From Porphyromonas crevioricanis (lineage in GTDB: Bacteria; Bacteroidota; Bacteroidia; Bacteroidales; Porphyromonadaceae): 64,000 nt of DNA. Below are positions 18,965-27,084 of the stretch, one piece after another. Made by a program: the position numbers and the translations under genes. Within the stretch, counting starts at the first letter, position 1; each line of letters starts with the position of its first letter. The stretch is taken from the NCBI RefSeq assembly GCF_900167225.1, contig NZ_FUXH01000011.1, forward strand, positions 1 to 64,000. The letters are read 5' to 3'. Below the pieces are notes generated by a model. The model had not been told where the DNA came from and did no database searches. It saw nothing but the letters and a program-made list of their open reading frames with translations.

Positions 18965-19477
18965 TCAGGCTGGATTTACCTTGCTGGAGAACAAACCAAA
19001 GGAGACAAAAGTTGGCAGAATATCTCTAATCGGAATATAGAGAAGAGAATTAACCCTTGCCGAGGAGGAATCCACTTCTTTCTTCTCCCGCAAATCATCT
19101 GCCAAATCATAAGCATTAAAGGCTAAACTAAGCAGAAAGATAACCGTAACTCCATGCAATAATCCACCAGAAAATTTATTAAACAAACCTAATGGACTGG
19201 TATTGATCAATTTATTGACCCCAATGAACACAAATGAAACAGCCAAAACTATCAACACGATACTAAACAGCTTGCTTACAAACAATATAGCAGTATCCGA
19301 CATTTCTGAAGAGAGTGATCTTAAACAATCCGCAAGAAACGGAGAAAACACTGCATAAAAAGCAATCGCCAATATCACAGACAACAAAGTACCTGCAGAT
19401 CGGATAAGCCCCTTGCTCCAGCCTCGAAAGAAGGCTATCCCCAAGAGGAGCACGATAAGAATATCCAGCCAATTCAT
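18965..19477 (-). CDS. CvpA-family membrane protein
   Basis: A 170-residue inner-membrane protein. Four hydrophobic segments (about 3-22, 26-44, 58-83, 100-120) and FFRGWSKGLIRSAG near the N-terminus fit the CvpA/colicin V production family. The molecular role is unknown, though relatives affect envelope stress and purine metabolism. I chose the ATG at 19477 (MNWLDILIVLLLG) over 19510 because it starts at the first membrane segment. It sits between infB and sufB, with a large hairpin on its infB side. Confidence 0.8.
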   Translation of the reverse strand: MNWLDILIVLLLGIAFFRGWSKGLIRSAGTLLSVILAIAFYAVFSPFLADCLRSLSSEMSDTAILFVSKLFSIVLIVLAVSFVFIGVNKLINTSPLGLFNKFSGGLLHGVTVIFLLSLAFNAYDLADDLREKKEVDSSSARVNSLLYIPIRDILPTFVSFGLFSSKVNPA

Positions 19478-19535
19478 ATTACAACAGTGAATCTCATTTG
19501 TGAAAATCAATCTACGTATCTTAGCTCACAAGAAA

Positions 19536-19593
19536 CAAAGCTCAAACCCGGAAGTCTGTCTCCTTGTTTAGACATCTCCTTGTTTGAGCTTTG
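19536..19593 (-). terminator. long-loop hairpin between infB and cvpA
   Basis: CAAAGCTCAAAC (19536-19547) pairs perfectly with GTTTGAGCTTTG (19582-19593) across a 34-base loop. The right half contains an 11-base direct repeat TCTCCTTGTTT at 19559 and 19575 (period 16). On the minus strand it ends GCTTTGTTTC. It may reduce read-through from infB into cvpA-suf. Confidence 0.5.
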
Positions 19594-19619
19594 CAACAGA
19601 ATACTGCTAATGACTATAA

Positions 19620-22600
19620 TTAGAGAGACTTCTTTACTTCTATTTCGGTGAAGGCTTCGATCAAGTCCCCCTCCATGATGTTGTTGTAGTTCTCAATATT
19701 TAGACCGCAATCAAGCCCTGCCACAACTTCCTTGACGTCATCTTTGAAGCGTTTGAGAGAGCCCAACTCTCCGGTATGGATCACAATACCATCGCGTATC
19801 AAGCGCACCTTGTTCGAACGCTTGATCTTGCCTTCCTTAACCATACAACCTGCAATTGTTCCAACTTTGGAAATCTTGAATGTTTGCTGTACTTCCAATG
19901 TAGCAGTAACCTCTTCTCGTATTTCGGGAGCAAGCATACCCTCCATGGCAGTCTTGATTTCCTCGATGGTATCGTAGATGATGCTGTAAGTACGTATTTC
20001 CACACCCTCCTGTTCTGCCATTTTGCGAGCAGCTTGGGATGGGCGCACCTGGAACCCGATAATGATAGCAGAAGAGGCTGCAGCCAGCACAACATCGGAC
20101 TCCGATATCTGTCCGACAGCTTTGTGAATCACATTAACCTGTACCTCCTCGGTAGAAAGACGGATGAGCGAATCGGCCAAAGCTTCTACAGAACCGTCCA
20201 CATCCCCTTTTATTATCACATTCAGCTCGTGGAAGTTACCCATCTCTTTTCGACGAGCCACCTCGTCCAAAGTAAGCACCTTACGAGTACGGTCGTTTTG
20301 TTCGCGCTGCAACTGCTCTCGCTTGTTGGCTATACTGCGAGCTTCCTGCTCTGAATCCAGGACATTAAAGCCGTCCCCTGCTGTAGGAGCTCCGCTCAAT
20401 CCTAAGATTTGCACTGGATCACTTGGTCCGGCAGATTTAACACGCTGATTGCGCACATTGAACATAGCCTTGACCCTTCCGTGATGTGTACCGGCCAAGA
20501 CAACGTCTCCTATCTGCAATGTTCCATTCTGAACAAGCACAGTAGCCACATAGCCACGTCCCTTATCCAATGAAGACTCTATAATGGAACCACTCGCTTT
20601 TCGTTTTGGATTAGCCTGCAAACCAAGCATGTCGGCTTCAAGTAGAACTTTTTCGAGCAGTTCGTTAACGCCTATACCTTTCTTGGCCGATATCTCTTGA
20701 CACTGATATTTACCTCCCCAATCTTCGACGAGATAGTTCATATTGGCCAAAGCTTCTTTTATCTTCTCCGGATTAGCAGCAGGCTTATCCACCTTATTAA
20801 TTGCAAAAACAATGGGGACACCAGCTGCAGCTGCATGATTGATCGCCTCTACTGTTTGAGGCATCACATCATCATCTGCTGCCACTATGATAATAGCGAT
20901 GTCTGTTACCTTAGCTCCACGAGCACGCATAGCCGTGAAGGCTTCATGCCCCGGGGTATCCAAGAAAGTGATGCGACGTCCATTTTTAAGCTCCAAATTA
21001 TAAGCTCCGATATGCTGAGTAATCCCTCCTGCTTCACCGGCAATCACATTTGTCTTACGGATATTATCCAAGAGCGAGGTCTTTCCATGGTCTACGTGAC
21101 CCATTACGGTAATAATCGGAGGGCGAGCTATGAGATCGTCTGGATCTTCGGCTTCTTCTTCCTCCTGATTGATCGTTTCAACCACATCAGCACTAACAAA
21201 CTCAGTCTTGAAGTCGAACTCCTCTGCAACCAAATTGAGAGTCTCGGCATCTAAGCGTTGATTGATAGAAACGAATAGACCGATACTCATACAAGTGGCG
21301 ATAACTTCGTTTACGGGCACATCCATCATCACCGCCAAATCACTCACTGTCACAAATTCCGTAAGCTTAAGAATACGGCTCTCCTGTCTCTCCTCACGGA
21401 TAGCGTCCATAGCAGCCTTGCTGGCAGCCTCTCTCTTATCTTTTCTATACTTTGCCCCTTTGCTTAGGTTGGACGTTTTAGAAGTCAGCCTGGCTAATGT
21501 CTCCTTGATCTGCTTCTGCACATCTTCGTCGCTTACCTCCGGCTGTACAGGTGGACGCTTGGCAGACTTGGCTTTGCGAGAAGTGTTGTCTCGTCCAGCG
21601 GTCCTCTCTCCTGCATTCTTACGCTTGTCATCATCTTTCACCTTAGCAGCTTCGCTCTTGACATCCACAGCCTTTTTGTTGATGCGTTTGCGCTTACGCT
21701 TGGCATTCTCCGTTGTATTGTTACGCTCCTGTTGTCTCTCTTCTCGTGTTTTCTTCTTGGGGCGCATCGAAGAGTTGATCGAATCAAGATCGATCTTCCC
21801 TACCACTTTAACTTGTGGCTCCGGCAAGGTCTCTCCAGGACGATATATCTCTTCCTTCGGCTTTTCTTGCAACGACTCAGCCACCGCAAGTGTAGAATCC
21901 TTTGGGGAATTTTCTTTCACTGTAGCAGGAACAGTCTTGCTCTCCTCTTTCTTCTGTACAATGGGAGAAGCAACTTTCTTTTCTGGCTCTTCTTTTTTCT
22001 TTGTTTCGATTGAGATTTCTATTTTTTCCACACGATCTTGTTTGACCGGCTTAGGCTGTTGTTTAACTGGAGACGGAGATGTTTTTGGAGCATTTTTCAC
22101 ATCATCCACAAGCTTTGGTTCATCAACCAAAACTTTCTCTTTCTCAACTGCTTTCACCTCGAGCTTTTCCTTTGAGGCTGGAACAACCATGGCTTTCTTC
22201 TCTATGGGAGCTGATTGAGGCTCAGCCTTTTCGACAGGAGCGTCTGTTTTCTTTATCAACGGACGAGTTGGCTCTTCCGGCGGTAGAGTCTCTTTCTTAT
22301 CTCGCTTAATCTTAGGGTGAACTCCATCCAAGTTCTCTATCCTGCCCTTGACAGTCAATTGAGGCTTGAAGGTCTCGGGGACTTCTGTCCAGATTGCGCC
22401 AGTCTCGGAAGGCTGACTATCCGAAGAGGAGGAAGCTCCCTCAGAAGGAGTAGCGTCAGACACGGAAGAAGCAGATTTTGGGGCAAACTTTTTGCGTATC
22501 TTCTCCACCGTAGCAACAGGGACATCCTTGCCAAACTCTGCAACAAGGCATTCGAATTCTTTCTTATCGATACGCATATTGGGGTTAGACTCCTCCACTT

Positions 22601-22685
22601 CAAAGCCCTTCTCTTTGAGCTTCGAAGCCAAGGTCCCTACTCCAACATTAAATTCTTTTGCTAAACTGAATAACTTTACTGACAT
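19620..22685 (-). CDS. infB: translation initiation factor IF-2
   Basis: A 1021-residue GTPase that places initiator tRNA on the 30S subunit. A helix at the start ([20 protein letters not shown]) is the family N-terminal domain. Residues about 60-400 are a low-complexity Lys/Glu/Pro-rich linker. The G domain starts near 525 with GHVDHGKT, then [24 protein letters not shown] and SAKKG. Domains II to IV follow to the C-terminus. The protein is longer than E. coli IF-2 (890) because of the linker, as in other Bacteroidetes. It lies downstream of rimP and nusA. Confidence 0.97.
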   Translation of the reverse strand: MSVKLFSLAKEFNVGVGTLASKLKEKGFEVEESNPNMRIDKKEFECLVAEFGKDVPVATVEKIRKKFAPKSASSVSDATPSEGASSSSDSQPSETGAIWTEVPETFKPQLTVKGRIENLDGVHPKIKRDKKETLPPEEPTRPLIKKTDAPVEKAEPQSAPIEKKAMVVPASKEKLEVKAVEKEKVLVDEPKLVDDVKNAPKTSPSPVKQQPKPVKQDRVEKIEISIETKKKEEPEKKVASPIVQKKEESKTVPATVKENSPKDSTLAVAESLQEKPKEEIYRPGETLPEPQVKVVGKIDLDSINSSMRPKKKTREERQQERNNTTENAKRKRKRINKKAVDVKSEAAKVKDDDKRKNAGERTAGRDNTSRKAKSAKRPPVQPEVSDEDVQKQIKETLARLTSKTSNLSKGAKYRKDKREAASKAAMDAIREERQESRILKLTEFVTVSDLAVMMDVPVNEVIATCMSIGLFVSINQRLDAETLNLVAEEFDFKTEFVSADVVETINQEEEEAEDPDDLIARPPIITVMGHVDHGKTSLLDNIRKTNVIAGEAGGITQHIGAYNLELKNGRRITFLDTPGHEAFTAMRARGAKVTDIAIIIVAADDDVMPQTVEAINHAAAAGVPIVFAINKVDKPAANPEKIKEALANMNYLVEDWGGKYQCQEISAKKGIGVNELLEKVLLEADMLGLQANPKRKASGSIIESSLDKGRGYVATVLVQNGTLQIGDVVLAGTHHGRVKAMFNVRNQRVKSAGPSDPVQILGLSGAPTAGDGFNVLDSEQEARSIANKREQLQREQNDRTRKVLTLDEVARRKEMGNFHELNVIIKGDVDGSVEALADSLIRLSTEEVQVNVIHKAVGQISESDVVLAAASSAIIIGFQVRPSQAARKMAEQEGVEIRTYSIIYDTIEEIKTAMEGMLAPEIREEVTATLEVQQTFKISKVGTIAGCMVKEGKIKRSNKVRLIRDGIVIHTGELGSLKRFKDDVKEVVAGLDCGLNIENYNNIMEGDLIEAFTEIEVKKSL

Positions 22686-22739
22686 ATCTTCCTTACTATC
22701 TACGCTCCTTATATTGTTTATTGCTCCTTGATCTATTTC

Positions 22740-24116
22740 TTACTGCTCCATAGAGGTACCCTCAATCTCATCTTCTTCCTCCATTGTGTCAGAAAAATCA
22801 GATTCTTCGTACTCTGCGGGCAGACCTTGCTCCGAAGACAAGTCTGAAAGATCATCTTCGTCATCTTCCTCAAATTCTGCTCTCAACACACCCAGTACAT
22901 AATCTATAGTAGCCTCCTCCAAGTCTGTTGTATGGATCAATTCTTCGCGACTCTTACGAAGAACACTCTTGGCAGTGGTACACCCCTTGTCTTTGAGAAT
23001 ATCAAGCACCCATGTATCAATCTCATCAGCAAATTCATCCAAATAGATATCCTCCTCATCTACTACGTCTACATCTCTGAATACCTCTATCTGATAGCCG
23101 GTGAGAGCAGAAGCTAACTTGATGTTAGAGGCATTTTTCCCGATTGCCAAAGGCACCTGATCGGGACGCAAATAAACCTCAGCTCGCTTGTCATCTTCAA
23201 AGATGTTGATTGTAGATACGTGAGCGGGGCTGAGAGCTCGCTGAATGAAGAGGGTTTTGTTGGTCGTATAAGAAGTTACATCTATGTTCTCACCTCTCAA
23301 CTCCCTCACAATACCACGTATACGAGATCCGTTCATACCCACACAAGCTCCTACAGGGTCTATACGGTCATCATAGCTTTCGACTGCCATTTTGGCCCTC
23401 TCTCCCGGGATACGGGCAACGCTCCGTATCGTGATCAACCCATCGGCAATCTCGGGAACATTCAGCTCAAAAAGACGTTTAAGAAACTCTCCACTCGTGC
23501 GGCTGAGAATAACTTTCGGGTTATTGTTGTCATTTTCCACTCGGTCTATAACAGCGTGTACCGTCTCTCCTTTACGGAAAAAGTCACTCGGTATCTGCTC
23601 CGCCTTGGGTATGATCAACTCATTGCCATCATCATCCAAAAGCAAGGCCTCTCGTTTCCATACCTGATACACTTCGGCGGAGATCAGCTGACCTACACGC
23701 TGCGAAAAACCTTCATAGAAATTCTCCTTCTGCAACTCCAAGATCTTACTCGAAAGAGCCTGTCTAAGATTAAGAATGGCACGACGCCCAAACTCCTCGA
23801 AATGGATTTGATCGGTGACATCATCACCCTCTTCTGCTTCGGGGTCAATGGTATGAGCCTCGGAGAGACCTACTTCTCGATTGACATCCTGTACTTGACC
23901 ATCTTGCACCACCTGACGAGTGCGATAGATCTCGAAATCCCCTTTCTCGGGATTTATGATCACATCGTAATTCTCATCTGTGCCAAACATTTTGGACAAC
24001 ACATTGCGAAACGAATCTTCCAATACGTGGATCATCGTTTCTTTATCAATATTCTTCAGCTCCTTAAATTCTGCCAAGGAGTCGATCATGCTTATGGTCT
24101 CTTGTTTCTTAGCCAT
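22740..24116 (-). CDS. nusA: transcription factor NusA
   Basis: A 458-residue RNA polymerase-binding elongation, pausing and antitermination factor. It has the N-terminal polymerase-binding domain, an S1 domain (about 130-200), two KH domains with ARIPGERAKMAVES and DPVGACVGMNGSRIRGIV, and LAIGKNASNIKLAS. It ends in an acidic tail (EEDDEDDLSD) instead of the two AR repeats of E. coli. A longer frame begins at 24173, but MAKKQETISMIDS at 24116 is the natural N-terminus. It follows rimP by 61 bases. Confidence 0.97.
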   Translation of the reverse strand: MAKKQETISMIDSLAEFKELKNIDKETMIHVLEDSFRNVLSKMFGTDENYDVIINPEKGDFEIYRTRQVVQDGQVQDVNREVGLSEAHTIDPEAEEGDDVTDQIHFEEFGRRAILNLRQALSSKILELQKENFYEGFSQRVGQLISAEVYQVWKREALLLDDDGNELIIPKAEQIPSDFFRKGETVHAVIDRVENDNNNPKVILSRTSGEFLKRLFELNVPEIADGLITIRSVARIPGERAKMAVESYDDRIDPVGACVGMNGSRIRGIVRELRGENIDVTSYTTNKTLFIQRALSPAHVSTINIFEDDKRAEVYLRPDQVPLAIGKNASNIKLASALTGYQIEVFRDVDVVDEEDIYLDEFADEIDTWVLDILKDKGCTTAKSVLRKSREELIHTTDLEEATIDYVLGVLRAEFEEDDEDDLSDLSSEQGLPAEYEESDFSDTMEEEDEIEGTSMEQ

Positions 24117-24177
24117 TCTTAAATACGTGTATTCTATATAATACGTGTTCCTTTCCTGTTTTGTGCCACCCAACTTG

Positions 24178-24645
24178 TCACATCTCTACCTTATAACAGG
24201 CTCGTTTGATATCATCCAAAGCCAATTGTACCTCCGTCGGGACATCTTTCTTGCGCTTACTACCCTCTGGTTTGATACGACGTACCACTTCCAGACAAAT
24301 GCTTGCAGAATCGACAAAGAGCAATCGTCCCTCTTCTTTCACTCCTGTTTTGAGCAAAATCTCTACGGGCTTGTCGATATACTTCTGCCACTGACGCAAA
24401 GAGACAATAGGAGAGCTAATACCGGCAGATCCGACTTCAAGCTCAAAGTCTTCAATATCCCTGTCCAGACAAGACTCTATATGTTTACTCAGAGCAACAC
24501 AGATAGATATATCCACAGAGCTGTCACTGTCAATCGTGACAGTGATACGATTCTGGGAATCAACTGTTACTTCCACGAGGAAAAGACAGGGATCAGACGC
24601 CAGATAGGTCTCTACTATTTGTTCTATTTCTGCTTTGCTGATCAT
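24178..24645 (-). CDS. rimP: ribosome maturation factor RimP
   Basis: A 155-residue protein needed for 30S assembly. Visible are the N-terminal LVEVTVDSQNRITVTIDSD, the central LELEVGSAGISSPIVSLRQW (family pattern EVSSPGxxRPL, here without the Pro-Gly) and a C-terminal Sm-like domain. It is first in rimP-nusA-infB, an order conserved across bacteria. A -7 box and a terminator-like hairpin precede it. Confidence 0.93.
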   Translation of the reverse strand: MISKAEIEQIVETYLASDPCLFLVEVTVDSQNRITVTIDSDSSVDISICVALSKHIESCLDRDIEDFELEVGSAGISSPIVSLRQWQKYIDKPVEILLKTGVKEEGRLLFVDSASICLEVVRRIKPEGSKRKKDVPTEVQLALDDIKRACYKVEM

Positions 24646-24667
24646 ACTGTATCTGACACTTCTTTAT

Positions 24668-24702
24668 AAAAACGAGGAGGAAGCAAGTCACTCGCCTCCT
24701 CC
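24668..24702 (-). promoter_or_regulatory. terminator-like hairpin in the rimP-nusA-infB leader
   Basis: Minus strand GGAGGAGGCGAG (plus 24691-24702), loop TGA and CTTGCTTCCTCC (24676-24687) form 12 continuous pairs including two G-T wobbles. The sequence TCG and then TTTTT (24668-24672) follow. It lies between the predicted transcription start near 24708 and the rimP ATG at 24645, the layout of an intrinsic attenuator. Confidence 0.65.
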
Positions 24703-24712
24703 ACCTTCGCCA

Positions 24713-24720
24713 CAAAGGTA
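24713..24720 (-). promoter_or_regulatory. -7 promoter box of the rimP-nusA-infB operon
   Basis: Minus strand TACCTTTG, a perfect TAnnTTTG. Expected transcription start is near 24708. No TTTG lies 19 bases upstream; a TTTG only 3 bases upstream has the wrong spacing. Confidence 0.65.
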
Positions 24721-24842
24721 ACAAATAATTCTATATCATAGCTAATTGCCTGATTTGCGAGGACTATGCACACTCTCCATTCTGTATGTGCAACGATCTC
24801 TTATTAATCGCTTCTCAAGGCTTGAATTAAGATTTTCCTCAA

Positions 24843-25283
24843 TCAATTGTCATATCTCTTGAATTTCATCGTTTTCAAATCAAAAATAAGCTCAAGGGTA
24901 TTATCCAACTCGACCTCATAATGACGCCTGTCACGAGATATCTTTACGACCTTGGAATCTGGATGCTTGGTATTTACAAACACATTGATTTTGCTCGGAA
25001 TCACCGAAACAGGGAGCATTACGGTATTACCGTCGATCTCCGTCCAGCGACCAAACTTGTCAAAATCAACAGAGACTCCATTTCTCATCCTCACTTCATA
25101 CGAAGTAGAAAACACCTCATTGTCCATCATCACGAGGCTCACATCTGTACCCTTAAAGTGTTTATGCACAAACTCCTGAGCTTGCTTGGGAAGTTGATCG
25201 AACCGAATCGGTTTATCCTCAGCCCTTGCTACAAGAAAAACAGATGCTACAAACACCAAGACAAAAACAACTCTTCTAATCAT
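24843..25283 (-). CDS. secreted PepSY-like (DUF2874-type) protein
   Basis: A 146-residue protein with a cleavable signal peptide (RRVVFVLVFVASVFLVARA, cut near residue 21). The mature part looks like two PepSY-like repeats: LPKQAQEFVHKHF with YEVRMRNGVSVDFDKFGRWTEIDG, then INVFVNTKHPD with YEVELDNTLELIFDLKTMKF. The pattern of a helix, then strands ending in D-x-x-G, is typical of periplasmic putative inhibitor proteins in Bacteroidetes. Function is unknown. It is probably monocistronic, with 263 bases to queC. Confidence 0.75.
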   Translation of the reverse strand: MIRRVVFVLVFVASVFLVARAEDKPIRFDQLPKQAQEFVHKHFKGTDVSLVMMDNEVFSTSYEVRMRNGVSVDFDKFGRWTEIDGNTVMLPVSVIPSKINVFVNTKHPDSKVVKISRDRRHYEVELDNTLELIFDLKTMKFKRYDN

Positions 25284-25547
25284 GACTCTTCGTTTTATTG
25301 ATTACTACAAACACACAAAGACATAGAAAAACCTATATCTACTGTCGCTAAGATAACACATTACGAAGCATATAGTTCTTCATATCCTCAAGAAATAGAT
25401 CAAAAAGATTCCAGACAAGGAGGATAAATTACAAAACAGCCATGGTATGCGAACAAGTTCACACAAAAAAACTCAATCTTATAGACTCCTTGTGGATCAA
25501 TTCCTCCTCTTCACAATAAGCCTGTCTTTCATCAAAATGGAGAGAAT

Positions 25548-26225
25548 TCAGAGAAAATCCGCCTCTCCGATAGCCCGGAGAGCTTCTATTCGCTCCAGAC
25601 AAGTAGCACATTTTCTACAAGGAGTCATTTCTCCCTTGTAGCAGCTCCATGTGCGACGATAGTCGATTCCCAAGGTCTTTCCTCGTTTGGCAATATCAAT
25701 TTTAGACCATCCAGTATAGGGAGCTTTCAGGCAAACGGCATTGGAGGTGCCGTGTGCTATCGCTTCTCCCATAGGTAAAACAAAATCAGCTCGACAGTCC
25801 GGATATATGCTGTGATCCCCAAAATGATTGGCGATATAAATTTCAGCCAAGCCATAAGATTCAGCCAAGCCAGCTGCTATACTCAGCATGATTCCATTGC
25901 GAAAAGGAACAACAGTCGAAGCCATATTGTCTTCGGCATACTGCCCTTCAGGAATTTCTCCCCCACTCTGCAATAGATCACTCCGAAAGTATTGATTCAT
26001 AAAAGACAAAGGAATGACGATATGGCGTATCCCCAGACGTTCGCAATGTTCCTTCGCAAATGGTATCTCTTTGGCATTATGCTTGGCACCATAGTCAAAG
26101 CTAACCCCCAAAGCTATGCGATCGGCAAAATCGTAGAGCATGGTCACACTATCCATTCCTCCGGACACAATGATCAGCCCTTTCCGAGTTTGATCCTCCT
26201 TCTTATTTAGTCTCATTTCTTGCAT
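25548..26225 (-). CDS. queC: 7-cyano-7-deazaguanine (preQ0) synthase
   Basis: A 225-residue ATP-dependent enzyme that converts 7-carboxy-7-deazaguanine to preQ0 in queuosine synthesis. The PP-loop is SGGMDS (21-26). The C-terminal zinc site is complete, with Cys at about 195, 203, 206 and 209 (CYKGEMTPCRKCATC). It stands alone: queD, queE and queF are not here, but tgt lies at 49444-50574. An alternative start is three codons downstream. A perfect -7 box at 26255-26262 gives a leader of about 25 bases. Confidence 0.95.
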   Translation of the reverse strand: MQEMRLNKKEDQTRKGLIIVSGGMDSVTMLYDFADRIALGVSFDYGAKHNAKEIPFAKEHCERLGIRHIVIPLSFMNQYFRSDLLQSGGEIPEGQYAEDNMASTVVPFRNGIMLSIAAGLAESYGLAEIYIANHFGDHSIYPDCRADFVLPMGEAIAHGTSNAVCLKAPYTGWSKIDIAKRGKTLGIDYRRTWSCYKGEMTPCRKCATCLERIEALRAIGEADFL

Positions 26226-26254
26226 TTTGGCTCTTGCTTCCTAAATTTTCCGAG

Positions 26255-26262
26255 CAAAGATA
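26255..26262 (-). promoter_or_regulatory. -7 promoter box of queC
   Basis: Minus strand TATCTTTG, a perfect TAnnTTTG, 29 bases ahead of the queC start. No preQ1 riboswitch-like fold fits in the short leader. Confidence 0.6.
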
Positions 26263-27008
26263 ATAGGAGAGTATTGTATGTATCTTCCTAAAGTCAACTT
26301 CGATCGTTTTTTGATAGATTTTAGAGAAAACAATGATCAGAATCAATGCTCGAAGAAAGCCTATTTATACACTATGTAAGAAACTAATCAAATCATAACA
26401 TTGGAATCGATATGGCAAGAATCCCATTTTGCGATAGCTCGAAGAAACCCTTGTTCCCCATCTCTAAATACACATGTTATGTAAAAACACAATCGCAGAA
26501 AAACTAAAAAACGGAGAGGGAATAGGCTACATAGACGACTGAATACTCTCCTATTTTGGATGCTCTATACCGACCTCTCAAAATCCCGATGAACAGGGCG
26601 TTCTGGAGGGGGCGAAATTCTCTCCTGAGAGAAATTTTGCTAACACAGGAGAAAAAAATAATTTCCACAGGAGAGAATTTTCGTTCTCTCCCGTGTCAGC
26701 AAAAAACATCTCCTTACGGTATCAAAATAGAGACGAAAAAGGAAGCCTAAAACCCCCTATCAGGGTCTGAAAGAAGCCCTCTAATTAAAAACATAAATAC
26801 ACAAGATAAAACAAAAAACATATTAAAAAAAGGAAGAGATAGCATATTAAGATCATTTCGGAAGTCTAAGCAGGGATCACCTATCTTGCGATTGGCAACA
26901 CAATTGATTCTGAAACAAGCAAACCTAGATAAACTCGGAGACACAAAACAAATACACTCAAAGATCTTCTAAATTTTGACGCGGTTGCTCCGGCTGAGTT
27001 AGGCTAAT
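26263..27008. other. long gene-free region between queC and the LptF-like gene
   Basis: About 750 bases with no convincing gene. Short frames at 26556-26750 (plus) and 26747-26944 (minus) have no recognisable content. The region contains an 11-base direct repeat GCTCGAAGAAA at 26348 and 26437, with similar flanks about 89 bases apart. It also holds a cluster of interleaved inverted repeats at 26613-26704 and an A-rich stretch (26785-26835). It may be the remains of a repeat or mobile element. Confidence 0.5.
26613..26704. repeat. interleaved inverted repeats (order A, B, A', B')
   Basis: Module A (26613-26627, CGAAATTCTCTCCTG) is inverted at A' (26668-26683). Module B (26635-26652) is inverted at B' (26687-26704), 16 of 18 bases. 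A' also forms its own hairpin: GGAGAGAA (26670-26677), loop TTTTCG, TTCTCTCC (26684-26691). A folds on itself with GAGAGAAATTT. The two B/B' differences would be G-U wobbles in a minus-strand RNA but A-C mismatches in a plus-strand RNA. Confidence 0.65.
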
Positions 27009-27035
27009 TTTGACCCAGTTTATTTAGTACTTTTG
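27009..27035 (+). promoter_or_regulatory. probable promoter of the LptF-like gene
   Basis: TTTG at 27009-27012 and TACTTTTG at 27028-27035. The -7 box is perfect, but the spacer is 15 bases rather than 19, so the -33 element is uncertain. The start codon follows 49 bases later. Confidence 0.5.
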
Positions 27036-27084
27036 CCCCTCGTAGTATGCAATCAACAAAACGCAATTGTATTATCGTCCGGCC

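Noticed and set aside
21262-22218. 318-codon plus-strand frame antisense to infB
   Set aside because: It mirrors the low-complexity Lys/Glu linker of IF-2 and consists of Ser/Leu/Phe runs; no family features and the minus-strand gene is certain.
23220-24122. 300-codon plus-strand frame antisense to nusA
   Set aside because: Shadow of the nusA reading frame; no domain content.
26556-26750. 64-codon frame in the queC/LptF-like gap
   Set aside because: Covers the interleaved inverted repeats; the amino-acid content simply follows those repeats.
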